A stretch of DNA of 64,000 bases from Pseudosporangium ferrugineum (GCF_003002065.1 NZ_PVZG01000007.1:248001-312000); one strand, 5' to 3'. Numbered from the stretch's first letter, positions 53,875 to 62,383 are shown. Program-made: numbers and translations. Notes: generated from the letters alone by a model not told the origin.

Positions 53875-54582
53875 TCAGGCGATCGCGGTGTCGAGGCCGA
53901 TCCGCACCATGTCGGAGAAGCCCTGCTCGCGCTGCGCGGAGTCCATCTTCTCGCCGCGCTTGATGTGGTCGCTGACGGTCAGGATGGTCAGCGCCTTCGC
54001 CCGGTAGCGCGCCGCGATGGTGTAGATCGCGGCCGACTCCATCTCGACCGCGAGCACGCCGTAGTCGGCGAGCGAGTCGTACAGGTCGGGCCGGTCGGTG
54101 TAGAACGCGTCGGCGGCGAGGATCGGGCCCACCCGCAGCGCGACCCCCCGCCTCTCGGCGACGTCGGCGGCCGTCCGCAGCAGCCCGAAATCGGCCACCG
54201 GCGCGTAGTCGACCAGGCCGTCGAACCGCACCCGGTTCATGTTCGAGTCGGTGGCCGACCCGATCGCCGCGATCACGTCGCCCAGCTGGAGCTCCTCGGC
54301 CAGCGCCCCGCACGACCCGATCCGGATCAGCGACGTGGCGCCGTACTCGTTGATCAGCTCATGCGTGTAGATCGACGCGGACGGCATGCCCATGCCCGAC
54401 CCCTGCACCGAAACGCGGACCCCCTGCCACGTACCGGTGAAACCCAGCATCCCCCGCACCTGCGTGTAGCAGACCGGATCGGTCAGAAAGGTCTCGGCGA
54501 TCCACTTCGCCCGCATCGGATCCCCGGGAAGCAGGACCCGCTCGGCGATATCGCCCGGCTGCGCGCCGATGTGCACACTCAT
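53875..54582 (-). CDS. deoD: Purine-nucleoside phosphorylase, DeoD type
   Basis: A 235-residue hexameric-type PNP. VLLPGDPMRAKWIAE (phosphate Gly-Asp loop), GMGMPSASIYTHEL, LIRIGSCGAL and VEMESAAIY (ribose-binding) are all present, and the catalytic Asp is in VSDH. It splits purine nucleosides to base and ribose-1-phosphate. Its length fits the family. ATG at 54582 with AGGAT about ten bases ahead. Confidence 0.95.
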   Translation of the reverse strand: MSVHIGAQPGDIAERVLLPGDPMRAKWIAETFLTDPVCYTQVRGMLGFTGTWQGVRVSVQGSGMGMPSASIYTHELINEYGATSLIRIGSCGALAEELQLGDVIAAIGSATDSNMNRVRFDGLVDYAPVADFGLLRTAADVAERRGVALRVGPILAADAFYTDRPDLYDSLADYGVLAVEMESAAIYTIAARYRAKALTILTVSDHIKRGEKMDSAQREQGFSDMVRIGLDTAIA

Positions 54583-54673
54583 GCCAGCGATCCTGCCAGG
54601 CCGCGACCTGCCCGTTCACGCTTGGGGGTAACCCGGCGGCGGAGGTCCGGACCGGTCGGGTAACCTACTTCGC

Positions 54674-54763
54674 GGTGGTGTGTCCGAGCGGCCTAAGGAG
54701 CACGCCTCGAAAGCGTGTGAGGGTGCAAGCCCTCCAAGGGTTCAAATCCCTTCACCACCGCCA
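54674..54763 (+). tRNA. tRNA-Ser (CGA), CCA encoded
   Basis: A 90-base class II tRNA. Acceptor GGTGGTG/CACCACC, anticodon stem cacgc/gcgtg with loop CTCGAAA (anticodon CGA), long variable arm, encoded GCCA. A TAACCT box lies at 54661-54666. Confidence 0.96.
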
Positions 54764-54775
54764 GCAGCAGGGCAG

Positions 54776-54811
54776 ACGCCCCGCACCTCGATCGAGGTGC
54801 GGGGCGTTTTT
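54776..54811 (+). terminator. Canonical intrinsic terminator after tRNA-Ser(CGA)
   Basis: A 32-base perfect palindrome (16-base arms ACGCCCCGCACCTCGA and its complement) is followed by a T run (gttttt). It is 12 bases after the tRNA and the clearest terminator in the window. Confidence 0.93.
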
Positions 54812-54830
54812 CTGTGTGGCCTCACGGCGA

Positions 54831-54878
54831 TTGACGTCGTTGGCTAATGTCGTTAGCCTCTAGCTAATCGCATTAGCC
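54831..54878 (+). promoter_or_regulatory. Promoter with twin TetR-type operators
   Basis: A -35 TTGACG (54831-54836), 17 bases and a -10 TAGCCT (54854-54859). Two similar inverted repeats, GGCTAATGTCGTTAGCC (54842-54858) and AGCTAATCGCATTAGCC (54862-54878), have centres 20 bases apart (two helical turns). The first covers the spacer and -10. The TetR gene at the end of the operon is the obvious ligand. Confidence 0.8.
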
Positions 54879-54896
54879 AGCGCCGTGGAGGACGTC

Positions 54897-55733
54897 ATGA
54901 CTGAATACCTGGACATAGCCGGCAACACGATCGCCTACGACGTGACGGGGCAGGGGCCGCTCGTGGTCCTGGCGCACGGCATCGGCGACAGCCGCCACTC
55001 CTACCGCTTCGTCGCCCCGGCGCTGGCCGCCGCCGGCTACCGGGTTGCCAACGTCGACATCCGCGGTTGCGGGGACTCGAGTCTCGGCTGGGACGGCTAC
55101 AGCCGTACCGACATCGCGGGTGACCTCGTCGCCCTCGTGCGCCACCTCGGGGGGCCGGCCGTGCTCGTCGGCCAGTCCATCAGCGGCGGGGCCGCGACCA
55201 TCGCGGCCGCGACCGCGCCCGACCTGATCCGCGGGGTCATCGAGTTGGCGCCGTTCACCCGGGCACAGTCCCTGGACGTCGGCGGGCTGCTGCGGGTGAA
55301 GCGCTTCCGGTCCGGGTACTTGCAGCTGGCGCAGGTCATGGTCCGGGGAAGCCTGGCGAGTTGGAAGAAGTACCTCGACGTGGCGATGCCGACCAAGCCT
55401 GCCGACTGGGCCGCCGAGCTCGGGCGCATCGAGGCCAAGCTCAGCGAGCCCGGCCGGATGAAGGCGTTGCAGGCCATGTGCAAAACCAGCCCGGCGGACG
55501 CCGGCGCGGCCCTGCCCAAGGTCGCCTGTCCGGTCCTGGTCGTCGAGGGCAGCCTCGACCCCGACTGGGCCGACCCGCGCGCCGAGGGCGAGAAGATCAT
55601 CGCCGATCTGCCCCGAGGGCTCGGGGAGCTCGTCGTCATCGAGGGCGCCGGCCACTACCCGCACGCCCAGACTCCCGACCGGGTCCTCGAGCTCGCCCTG
55701 CCCTTCCTGAGCCGGACGCTGGCCGATGCCTAG
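54897..55733 (+). CDS. Alpha/beta hydrolase
   Basis: A 278-residue alpha/beta hydrolase of unknown substrate. The oxyanion segment LAHGIGDS, nucleophile elbow GQSISGG, acid D in EGSLDPDWAD and H in GAGHYPHAQ are present. GGAGG lies five bases before the ATG at 54897. It is the first gene of an autoregulated pair; the TetR gene overlaps its stop by eight bases. Confidence 0.92.
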   Translation: MTEYLDIAGNTIAYDVTGQGPLVVLAHGIGDSRHSYRFVAPALAAAGYRVANVDIRGCGDSSLGWDGYSRTDIAGDLVALVRHLGGPAVLVGQSISGGAATIAAATAPDLIRGVIELAPFTRAQSLDVGGLLRVKRFRSGYLQLAQVMVRGSLASWKKYLDVAMPTKPADWAAELGRIEAKLSEPGRMKALQAMCKTSPADAGAALPKVACPVLVVEGSLDPDWADPRAEGEKIIADLPRGLGELVVIEGAGHYPHAQTPDRVLELALPFLSRTLADA

Positions 55734-56301
55734 GCCCGGGCTCACGACGGCCTCCGTCACCGAGGCCGCCGCCGAACTGGTCGACGAGATCGGCTTCGAG
55801 CAGCTGAGCATGGGCGTGCTCGCCGAGCGGCTCGGCGTCCGGACCCCATCGCTCTACAAGCACGTCGCCGGGCAGGCGGACCTCGCCCACCGGATCGCCG
55901 TCCTGACCCACCACCAGTTCGCCGACGCCATCCGGGACGCGATCCAGGGCCGGGCCGGCGGCGAGGCCCTCGCGGCCGGAGCGCAGGCCATGCGGAAGTG
56001 GGTGCTGGAGCACCCCGGCCGCTACACGGCAGGCAACGCCGCCAGGGCGAGCGGCCCCGACGACCCGCTCGTCGCCGCCGTCGAGCGGGTGGTGGCCTCC
56101 TGGGCGGCCATGGTGCGCGGGTACAGGTTGAACCCGGCCCAGGAGATCCACGCGCTGCGCATGATGCGCAGCGCGTTGCTCGGATTCGCGACCGTGGAGG
56201 CGGCCGGCGGCTTCCAGTTCGACGCGGCCGTCGACGACAGCTTCACCTGGATGATCAATTTCATCGATGAGGGCCTGCGAACCATCGCGGCCGGCCCCTG
56301 A
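55726..56301 (+). CDS. TetR-family repressor
   Basis: A 191-residue TetR regulator. The HTH is MGVLAERLGVRTPSLYKHVAG (about 26-46). The C-terminal ligand domain looks like the WHG-type (MMRSALLGFATVEAAGGF). It overlaps the hydrolase gene by eight bases. It probably represses its own operon by way of the two GCTAAT...TTAGC operators at 54842-54878. Confidence 0.93.
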   Translation: MPRPGLTTASVTEAAAELVDEIGFEQLSMGVLAERLGVRTPSLYKHVAGQADLAHRIAVLTHHQFADAIRDAIQGRAGGEALAAGAQAMRKWVLEHPGRYTAGNAARASGPDDPLVAAVERVVASWAAMVRGYRLNPAQEIHALRMMRSALLGFATVEAAGGFQFDAAVDDSFTWMINFIDEGLRTIAAGP

Positions 56302-56309
56302 CGAGAAGG

Positions 56310-56879
56310 TCAGGCCGGCCGCCACTTGCGCATCCAGGGGGAGTCCGGCCAGTTCTCGGCCGCCGCCATCAGGGGGTACGCCGTGCCGCCGTCGACCGCC
56401 TCGCGGATGATGTCCGCGTGGCCCGCGTGCCGGGCGGTCTCCTGGATCAGGTGGAGCAGGACCCAGCGCACCGACCAGTTGTCGACGTCCTTGGGGTTCC
56501 ACGGCACCGAGTGGTCGACCGGCACGTCCCGGCCGAGGTCCGGGATCTCCGCGATCGTCTTCTCGGTGTGGGCGGCCACCGCGTCGTAGCGGGCCAGGAC
56601 CTCGTCGAGGGTTTCGGTGTCCGTCAGGCTGAAGTTGGTCTCGTAGGCCTGGTAGTCGACCGGGCGGGGCTCGCCGCGGACAACGGCGATCCAGTTCTCC
56701 TCGGTCGAGGCGCAATGCTTGATCAGGCCGCCGACCGTGAGCGGGCTCGCCGTCGGGGCGGCGCGCAGCTGGGCCGGGGTGAGACCGTACGCGGTGAGGC
56801 GCAGGACGTAGCGCATCTGAGCGAGGTAGGCGAGGAGGCCTTCGCGTTCGTTGCTGACGGGACCGACCTGACCGGGCAT
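56310..56879 (-). CDS. DinB/DUF664-type protein
   Basis: A 189-residue helical protein. GGLIKHCAS and HLIQETARHAGHADIIRE supply the three His of the DinB/YfiT metal site. Many relatives are mycothiol- or bacillithiol-dependent transferases; here the enzyme role is unproven. AGGAGA is six bases before the ATG. It converges on the TetR gene with an eight-base gap. Confidence 0.9.
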   Translation of the reverse strand: MPGQVGPVSNEREGLLAYLAQMRYVLRLTAYGLTPAQLRAAPTASPLTVGGLIKHCASTEENWIAVVRGEPRPVDYQAYETNFSLTDTETLDEVLARYDAVAAHTEKTIAEIPDLGRDVPVDHSVPWNPKDVDNWSVRWVLLHLIQETARHAGHADIIREAVDGGTAYPLMAAAENWPDSPWMRKWRPA

Positions 56880-56913
56880 GACCGTTCTCCTGTCCTCGGG
56901 TTACCCCTCGAGA

Positions 56914-57915
56914 CTAGGAGCCCTTGCGGTCAGTTTCCGGCCGCATTCCCGTGGCTTCGGCGGCGATTCCGGTGACCCAGCCTCCCGCGCGTCCGAGTTC
57001 CAGGAGCGAGGACCGGTCAAGAGCCAGGCTCACGGGTACGCCCTGAGCAGCCGGCCAGCCCCGCCGCAGCTCCCCCGCCCGGTGCAGCAGGGGCGTGAGG
57101 GCGCCGACCGGATCGGGTTCCGCGAGGCGCCGGGCGTACCCGGTCAGGTCCTCGATCACGCCGGGGAGCACCCGGCGCACGGCGGCCTCGTTGCCTCCGC
57201 ACATGGCGGCGATCAGCTCGGCGCGGGTGGCGGCTACCCGCGTACCGTCGCGGAACGAACCGGCCGCGAGCGCACCGGCGAGCGGATGCCCGTCGATCAG
57301 GTTGGTCAGCGCGGCGGCGAGCAGGTGCGGGATGTGGCTGATCCGCGCGACCGCCTCGTCGTGGTCCTCGGCGGTAGCCGGCACGATGCGCGCGCCCAGC
57401 GGGGTGAACAGCCCGGCGAGCCGCACCCAGTCCGCCAGCTCCGTCTCGTCCTCGAGGCACAGCACCCAGGCGCACCCGTCGAACAGGTGCGGGTCCGCGG
57501 CGAGGAAGCCCGACTCCGCCGTGCCGGCCATCGGGTGCCCGCCCACGTACCGGAGATCGCCGAGCAGTGTCCGCACCGGTCCCTTGACCGACGTGACGTC
57601 CGTGACCAGGCCGTCGAACCCCGCGAGCTCGGCCACGACCTGCGGCAGGGCCGGCAACGGTACGGCCAGCACCACGACCTCGGCGCCCTCGACGGCGGCC
57701 GGGATGCTGTCGGCGACGCGCCAGCCACCCTTGATCCCGACCGGGCGGGTCTCGGGGTCGGCGACCGGCGGCGCCTCGGCGGCGCGGGCGAGGGCGGCGG
57801 CGGCCCGCCGGGTCGCCGCGCCGATGTCGTAGCCGGTGACGTGGTGCCCGTGGGCGGCGAGGGCCCGCAGCAGCGAACCACCGATGAGACCGAGCCCGAT
57901 GACCGCGACGTTCAC
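56914..57915 (-). CDS. tyrA: Prephenate dehydrogenase
   Basis: A 333-residue NAD-dependent dehydrogenase that makes 4-hydroxyphenylpyruvate for Tyr. The Rossmann motif is VAVIGLGLIGGSLLRAL at the start, GYDIGA follows, and the catalytic region has TDVTSVKGPV, GGHPMAGTAESG and SHIPHLLAAAL. No ACT domain is present. The GTG at 57915 gives the motif at residue 3. It is in the region that also carries tadA, as in M. tuberculosis (Rv3754). Confidence 0.93.
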   Translation of the reverse strand: MNVAVIGLGLIGGSLLRALAAHGHHVTGYDIGAATRRAAAALARAAEAPPVADPETRPVGIKGGWRVADSIPAAVEGAEVVVLAVPLPALPQVVAELAGFDGLVTDVTSVKGPVRTLLGDLRYVGGHPMAGTAESGFLAADPHLFDGCAWVLCLEDETELADWVRLAGLFTPLGARIVPATAEDHDEAVARISHIPHLLAAALTNLIDGHPLAGALAAGSFRDGTRVAATRAELIAAMCGGNEAAVRRVLPGVIEDLTGYARRLAEPDPVGALTPLLHRAGELRRGWPAAQGVPVSLALDRSSLLELGRAGGWVTGIAAEATGMRPETDRKGS

Positions 57916-58006
57916 GCCGGTGACTCTCGCACACGGCGGCACATCAGCCGTACGGCCATGGGACTTTTGGTCCGTTTCGTCACTAGATAACCTGCATCAA
58001 TACAGT

Positions 58007-58012
58007 TACGTT
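58007..58012 (+). promoter_or_regulatory. -10 box, leaderless layout, beta-propeller gene
   Basis: TACGTT is followed by cgggaa and the GTG at 58019. The GGGAA run is too close to the GTG for a good ribosome site. Confidence 0.45.
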
Positions 58013-58018
58013 CGGGAA

Positions 58019-59173
58019 GTGACGTACAGGGGCAAACTTCGCAAGCAGTGCATGGTCGTTCTGGCGGCCGTCGGTGCGGTCCTCGCCACGGCGGCGGCTC
58101 CCGCGCAGGCGGCGCCGTCGACCACGTCGGACGCCGTGCCGAGCTTCAACGGGACAGTGCTGGCCGTGGCGTACTCGGGCAGCACGGTCTACATCGGGGG
58201 CGACTTCACGTCGGCCATCGTCAAGGGCAAGAGCTATCCGCGGACCCGGCTCGCGGCGGTCAACGCGTACACCGGCGAACTGCTGCCCTGGGCGCCCACC
58301 GCGGACGCCCGGGTCAAGGCGATCGCCCTCAACGGCACGTCCGTCTACATCGGCGGCGAGTTCAACTACGTCAGCGGCCAGAAGCGGGACAGCCTGGCCC
58401 GGCTCGACGCGACCAGCGGCGCCGTCTCCACCACGTTCAAGCACGCGATCGACGGCAAACCGTACGCCCTGGCCGCCGCGAACGGGCGGCTGTACGTCGG
58501 CGGCACGATCACCAAGGTCAGCGGCCAGGTACGCACCCGGCTCGCCGCCTTCGACCTGGCGACCGGCGCCCTCGACGCCGCCTGGAAGCCGATCGTCGAC
58601 GACCAGGTCGAGGCGCTGGCGACCGCGAGCGGCCGGGTCTACGTCGGCGGCAAGTTCCACAAGGTCAACAGCACCAGCGGGTACGACCGCCTGGTCGCGC
58701 TGGACCCGGCGTCGGCCGCCATCGTCACCGGCTTCAAGCCCAAGCCGGCGGTGATCGTCTTCGCGATCGCGGTCACCGCCGACAGCGTCTATACCGCGCA
58801 CGGCGGGCAGGGCGGCACCGCGGCGGCGTACACGCTCACCGGCGGCAAGCGCTGGAGCGCCACCTTCGACGGCGATGCGCAGGCGGTCACCACCCTCGGC
58901 GACACCGTGTACGTGGGCGGTCACTTCGACCACGCGTGCCGCACCACCCGTACGGGAACCCAGGGTGTGTGCCTCGACGGCCAGGACGACCGGGTCAAGC
59001 TGGCGGCCCTCGCCGTGGACGACGGGCACCTGCGGGACTGGGCGGCGAACATGAACGGCATCGAGGGTGTCCTCACCCTGGCGAACAACCCGGCCCTGGA
59101 CGCCTTCGCCGCCGGCGGCGCGTTCACCACCATCAACGGGGTGTCGCAGAAGCGGTTCGCGCAGTTCAGCTGA
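58019..59173 (+). CDS. Secreted beta-propeller protein
   Basis: A 384-residue exported protein with a signal peptide (about 1-31, ending AQAAP). Five repeats of a YIGG/YVGG unit with an acid or Lys/Thr and Phe next (VYIGGDF, VYIGGEF, LYVGGTI, VYVGGKF, VYVGGHF) at about 65-residue spacing indicate a propeller of the DUF5122 class. Each repeat also has an ARLxA/AALxA strand. Two Cys lie near DHACRTTRTGTQGVC. Function unknown; probably a surface or secreted binding protein. Confidence 0.85.
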   Translation: MTYRGKLRKQCMVVLAAVGAVLATAAAPAQAAPSTTSDAVPSFNGTVLAVAYSGSTVYIGGDFTSAIVKGKSYPRTRLAAVNAYTGELLPWAPTADARVKAIALNGTSVYIGGEFNYVSGQKRDSLARLDATSGAVSTTFKHAIDGKPYALAAANGRLYVGGTITKVSGQVRTRLAAFDLATGALDAAWKPIVDDQVEALATASGRVYVGGKFHKVNSTSGYDRLVALDPASAAIVTGFKPKPAVIVFAIAVTADSVYTAHGGQGGTAAAYTLTGGKRWSATFDGDAQAVTTLGDTVYVGGHFDHACRTTRTGTQGVCLDGQDDRVKLAALAVDDGHLRDWAANMNGIEGVLTLANNPALDAFAAGGAFTTINGVSQKRFAQFS

Positions 59174-59200
59174 GCTTTCCTCGCAGTATCAGGGCCGCAT

Positions 59201-59301
59201 CCCCGGGCGAGGGTGCGGCCCTGCCGCTCAGGCGTCCCCGGGCGGGGGCGCGGCCCTGGCGCTCAGGCGTCCCGGGCGTGGGCGCGGCCGTGCCGCTCAG
59301 G
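59201..59301. repeat. 35-bp tandem repeat at converging gene ends
   Basis: Two full 35-base units (59201-59235, 59236-59270) and a shorter third (59271-59301) share ccccgggcg-n-ggg-n-gcggcc-n-tg-n-cgctcagg. It fills the gap between the beta-propeller gene and the M23 lipoprotein gene and ends within the stop of the latter. Confidence 0.8.
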
Positions 59302-60037
59302 CCCGGCAGTTGTGCGCGGCCTTCCACGACTGGACCTTGGCCACCGGGCTCTTGTTGCCGCCCTTGCGCCACGACGTGAGGTAGGTCGCGGGCCAGATCA
59401 CACCCCGCCGCACCTTCCAGTCGCCGACCTTCGCGCACGGCGGCGAGATGCCGTAGTGCAGGTGGCACACCCCGTTGGCGTTGCCGGTACGCCCGACCTT
59501 GCCGAGCCGCTGACCCGCCTCGACCCGTACGCCGGCCCTGATCCCGGCCTGCACCTTGCTCAGGTGCGAGCCGTAGTACCGCACGCCGTCGTCGCCGAGG
59601 ATCGACACGGACAGCCCGCCGTTCAGGGGCCCGTCGGGGCGACCCTTCACGTACTCGTCCCTGAGGCTCACCTCGAGCACGACGCCGCTGGTCGTGGCGA
59701 CGGCCGGCTCCCCGCAGTCGGCGAAGATGTCGGTCGCCGGATACTTCGAATGCGTCGGATGGAACGCCACGTTCGACGCCTTCACCGGGAACACGTGCCG
59801 CACGTCCTCGGGCTTGCTCGGCGTCGCGGGCGGCTTGCTCGGCGCCGCGGGCTCACTCGGCGGCGCGCTGACCTTGTCGGTGGCGGCGGGCGACGGGGGC
59901 ACGGCCGTGGTCGCGGCCACGGACGGCTCCACGAACTGCGGCGTCACGGTCGGCGCGGCCCCGCCCCCCGGCTCACCGCAGGCGGCGAGCGAGAGCGCGG
60001 CGACGGTCACGACCGAGAGAGTTCGCAGGGAAACCAC
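59297..60037 (-). CDS. M23-family metallopeptidase lipoprotein
   Basis: A 246-residue lipoprotein (lipobox LSLAAC) with a Pro/Ala linker (to about 82) and a LytM/M23 domain. Zinc-site residues fit HPTHSKYPATDIFADCG (H and D) and the CHLHYGISPP HxH motif, so it may cut peptidoglycan cross-bridges. Cys pairs near both motifs are unusual and may stabilise the fold. The GTG at 60037 follows AGGATGG by four bases. Further upstream frame is noise. Confidence 0.85.
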   Translation of the reverse strand: MVSLRTLSVVTVAALSLAACGEPGGGAAPTVTPQFVEPSVAATTAVPPSPAATDKVSAPPSEPAAPSKPPATPSKPEDVRHVFPVKASNVAFHPTHSKYPATDIFADCGEPAVATTSGVVLEVSLRDEYVKGRPDGPLNGGLSVSILGDDGVRYYGSHLSKVQAGIRAGVRVEAGQRLGKVGRTGNANGVCHLHYGISPPCAKVGDWKVRRGVIWPATYLTSWRKGGNKSPVAKVQSWKAAHNCRA

Positions 60038-60235
60038 GGCGCCATCCTGGCAGAAGTAGCCCGGTCCCGCAGGCTCGTCGTCTCCGGGCTTGCGGCGGCG
60101 CCGTCGCTTCTCGGGCGTCGCTTCTCGGGGCGCTGTGCTCGGACCCGCGCTTCTTGTGGGGCGATGCTGGATAGGGTGGGAATGCGGCGTCGCGCCCATC
60201 CCGGGCCGCGGCGACCGGGACGCCGGGAGGATGGC

Positions 60236-60625
60236 ATGACGGAGCAGCACGGAGGGTGGCCGGCCGCGACCCCGCCGCCCGGATGGTTGCCACCGCCGCC
60301 CATGCCGCAGTCCCCGCCGAGCCTGCCGCTGCGCCCGATCTACCGCGAGCCCCACCCGATCCGGACGGCGTCGGTGCTGTCCGGCCTCGGCGCCGCGGCG
60401 ATCTGGTTCGCGCTCTTCGGCGCCCTGGGCCGCGACCTTTTCGGGTACGCCTGGTGGACCGTCGCCGCGGCCGTCTCCGCCTGGCTCGTGGCCGCCTACC
60501 TGACGCTCTTCGGCGACCGCGGCGCGGCCCTCGGCGTGGCCCTGGTGAGCGGCGTCGGCCTGTCCGTCGCGGCCACCTTCGTGGGTGCGAGGTGGATCAC
60601 CACCGACGACTGGCCGCTATGGTGA
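60236..60625 (+). CDS. Small membrane protein with Pro-rich head
   Basis: A 129-residue protein. A Pro-rich N-terminus (1-40) is followed by three membrane segments (about 46-66, 75-93, 98-116). The ATG at 60236 has GGGAGG five bases ahead. No family recognised. Confidence 0.75.
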   Translation: MTEQHGGWPAATPPPGWLPPPPMPQSPPSLPLRPIYREPHPIRTASVLSGLGAAAIWFALFGALGRDLFGYAWWTVAAAVSAWLVAAYLTLFGDRGAALGVALVSGVGLSVAATFVGARWITTDDWPLW

Positions 60626-60728
60626 ATGTCCGGCTCTGCGCCGATCTGTGATCGACGCGAAGTACCGCCCTGGTGGCGCAGCGCACTCGCCCTTGACGAA
60701 CGCTTTACGGCTCGGCAGTCTCGGCCCC

Positions 60729-60896
60729 ATGGCCCACGTACCGCAACGACTCGACCCGGATCGTCGCCGTCGCAGGCTCGAGCTCCTGGCCGCCCTCGCC
60801 GACGCCAAATCGGCCCGCGAGCACACCCAGCCACCCCGCCTCCGCGGCGCCCGCATCCGCGAACTGATCGCCAACCGCCGCCGCCTCGCCAACTGA
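60729..60896 (+). CDS. Small basic protein
   Basis: A 55-residue Arg-rich protein (MAHVPQRLDPDRRRRRLELLAALADAKSAREH ...). A frame without stops extends upstream, but this ATG begins the compact part. It could be a real small protein or chance. No ribosome site is clear (cggccccATG). Confidence 0.4.
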   Translation: MAHVPQRLDPDRRRRRLELLAALADAKSAREHTQPPRLRGARIRELIANRRRLAN

Positions 60897-60963
60897 CGGC
60901 AGCCCCTCCCCGCACCCACCGCATTCCGGGCCCACCGCATTCCGGGCCCACCGCTTCAGTCCG

Positions 60964-61064
60964 CCGCCGCTTTGACCAGGCCGCAGCTTCGACCAGGCCG
61001 CCGCTTTGGCCGGGCCGCCGCTTTGACCAGGCCGCCGCTTTGACCAGGCCGCGCTTCGGCAGGG
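60964..61064. repeat. 17-bp tandem repeat at converging gene ends
   Basis: Six units of ccgccgctttgaccagg: 60964, 60981, 60998, 61015, 61032 and a shortened last one at 61049. Substitutions are few (cag for ccg, tcg for ttg, ggccggg). It precedes the mtnA stop on the other strand. Confidence 0.85.
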
Positions 61065-61103
61065 CCCACCGCTTCGGGCGGGCGGCAGCTTCCCGGCGTC
61101 GGC

Positions 61104-62066
61104 CTACAACTTCTCGCCACGGTCGAGGCGCACGACCCTCCGGTCCGTCACGATCGCGGTGACCAGGTCGTGCGGGGTGACGTCGAAGGCCGGGTTGACC
61201 GCCGCCGAGAAGGACGTCACCTCCGCCGCTCCCCGGTCCTCGATCTCCACCGCACCCCCGTCCGGCGTGTCCATGTCCACCGTCGACTCGGGCGCGACCA
61301 CCACGAACGGCACCCCGGCCCGCTGCGCTCCGAGCGCGTGCGCGTACGTGCCGACCTTGTTGATGACGTCGCCGTTGGCGCAGATCCGGTCGGCGCCGAG
61401 GATGACCGCGTCGGCCTCGCCGCGGGCCAGCAGGAACGGCCCCGCCGAGTCGACCGAGACCCGGAACTCGATGCCCGCCTGCTCCAGCTCCCACGCGGTC
61501 AGCCGGGCGCCCTGCAACAACGGCCGCGTCTCGCTGGCGATGACCCCGCCCAGGGTTCCGCGCCGCTGCAACTCGAACACCACGCCCAGCGCCGTACCGC
61601 CGACGACCGCGGCCAGCCCGCCGGTGTTGCAGTGCGTCAACACCCGCGGCCGCCCGCCACACAGCTCGGCCAGCAGGTCAGCCCCCAGCACCGCCATCGC
61701 CGCCGACGCCGCGATCTCCTCGTCCCGCACGACGCACGCCTCGGCCAGCACCCCCTCGAACCCGTCCCCGAGCCGGCCCGCGGCCCGCCGAGCCCCCCGG
61801 GCAAGATTCACGGCGGTGGGCCGGGCAACTTCCACGTCCCGTACGGCCCGAGCCAGCCCCACGGCATCCCCGGCGAACTCCCGGGCCGCCAGTGCCACCC
61901 CGAACGCCCCGGCCACCCCGAGAGCGGGAGCCCCCCGCACGGCCAGCGACTGGATGGCCGCGATCAGGTCGGCGACCGCGGTCACCCGCAGCACCTTGAG
62001 CTCGCCGGGCAGAAGCGTCTGGTCGATGAGCTCCACGGCCCCATCGACCCAGTCAATCGTCCGCAT
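61104..62066 (-). CDS. mtnA: S-methyl-5-thioribose-1-phosphate isomerase
   Basis: A 320-residue MtnA of the methionine salvage pathway, related to eIF2B. Family motifs: RGAPALGVAGAFG, THCNTGGLA (catalytic Cys), ETRPLLQGARLTAWEL and GADRICANGDVINKVGTYAHAL (catalytic Asp). No other salvage gene lies nearby. The ATG at 62066 begins MRTIDWVDGAVE. A TAGGCT box lies seven bases upstream, and no ribosome site is visible. Frame further up is repeat noise. Confidence 0.94.
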   Translation of the reverse strand: MRTIDWVDGAVELIDQTLLPGELKVLRVTAVADLIAAIQSLAVRGAPALGVAGAFGVALAAREFAGDAVGLARAVRDVEVARPTAVNLARGARRAAGRLGDGFEGVLAEACVVRDEEIAASAAMAVLGADLLAELCGGRPRVLTHCNTGGLAAVVGGTALGVVFELQRRGTLGGVIASETRPLLQGARLTAWELEQAGIEFRVSVDSAGPFLLARGEADAVILGADRICANGDVINKVGTYAHALGAQRAGVPFVVVAPESTVDMDTPDGGAVEIEDRGAAEVTSFSAAVNPAFDVTPHDLVTAIVTDRRVVRLDRGEKL

Positions 62067-62073
62067 GCGCCGC

Positions 62074-62079
62074 AGCCTA
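62074..62079 (-). promoter_or_regulatory. -10 box, leaderless layout, mtnA
   Basis: On the minus strand TAGGCT is followed by seven bases (gcggcgc) and the mtnA ATG. No Shine-Dalgarno is present. Confidence 0.45.
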
Positions 62080-62170
62080 TCCACGCCACCCCACCCACGA
62101 CCCCCGGGTGCAACCCACCCGAGGAGCGACAAGGTGGGAGCCGGCGAGGCGAGAGCGCCGCGACCACCCC

Positions 62171-62284
62171 GGCGGTCAGCCACGACCGGCCGACCCAGCC
62201 CACGGACCGGCGGTCAGCCACGACCGGCCGACCCGGCCCACGGACCGGGGGTCGACCACGACCGGCCGACGCGGCCGACGGACC
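62171..62284. repeat. 38-bp tandem repeat upstream of mtnA
   Basis: Three 38-base units (62171-62208, 62209-62246, 62247-62284). The first two differ at only one base, the third at several. Weaker repeat-like sequence goes on to about 62360. The 317-base interval 62067-62383 has no gene I can support. Confidence 0.85.
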
Positions 62285-62383
62285 GGGCCGGGGACAGCCC
62301 ACAGCCGGCCCGGCCAACCACGGCCGGCCCGATCAGCGCACGGCCGGCCGGCCGGGTCACGGCCGAGGCGGTCAGTGCCCGGC

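Noticed and set aside
54674..54763. Integrated element at tRNA-Ser(CGA)
   Set aside because: A normal terminator follows and no mobility genes are present.
57095..57832. Plus-strand ORF opposite tyrA
   Set aside because: Ser/Ala/Arg-rich shadow; tyrA motifs on the minus strand are complete.
60964..61064. Direct-repeat array as plasmid iteron or attachment site
   Set aside because: No replication or integrase gene lies nearby and the repeat abuts gene ends.
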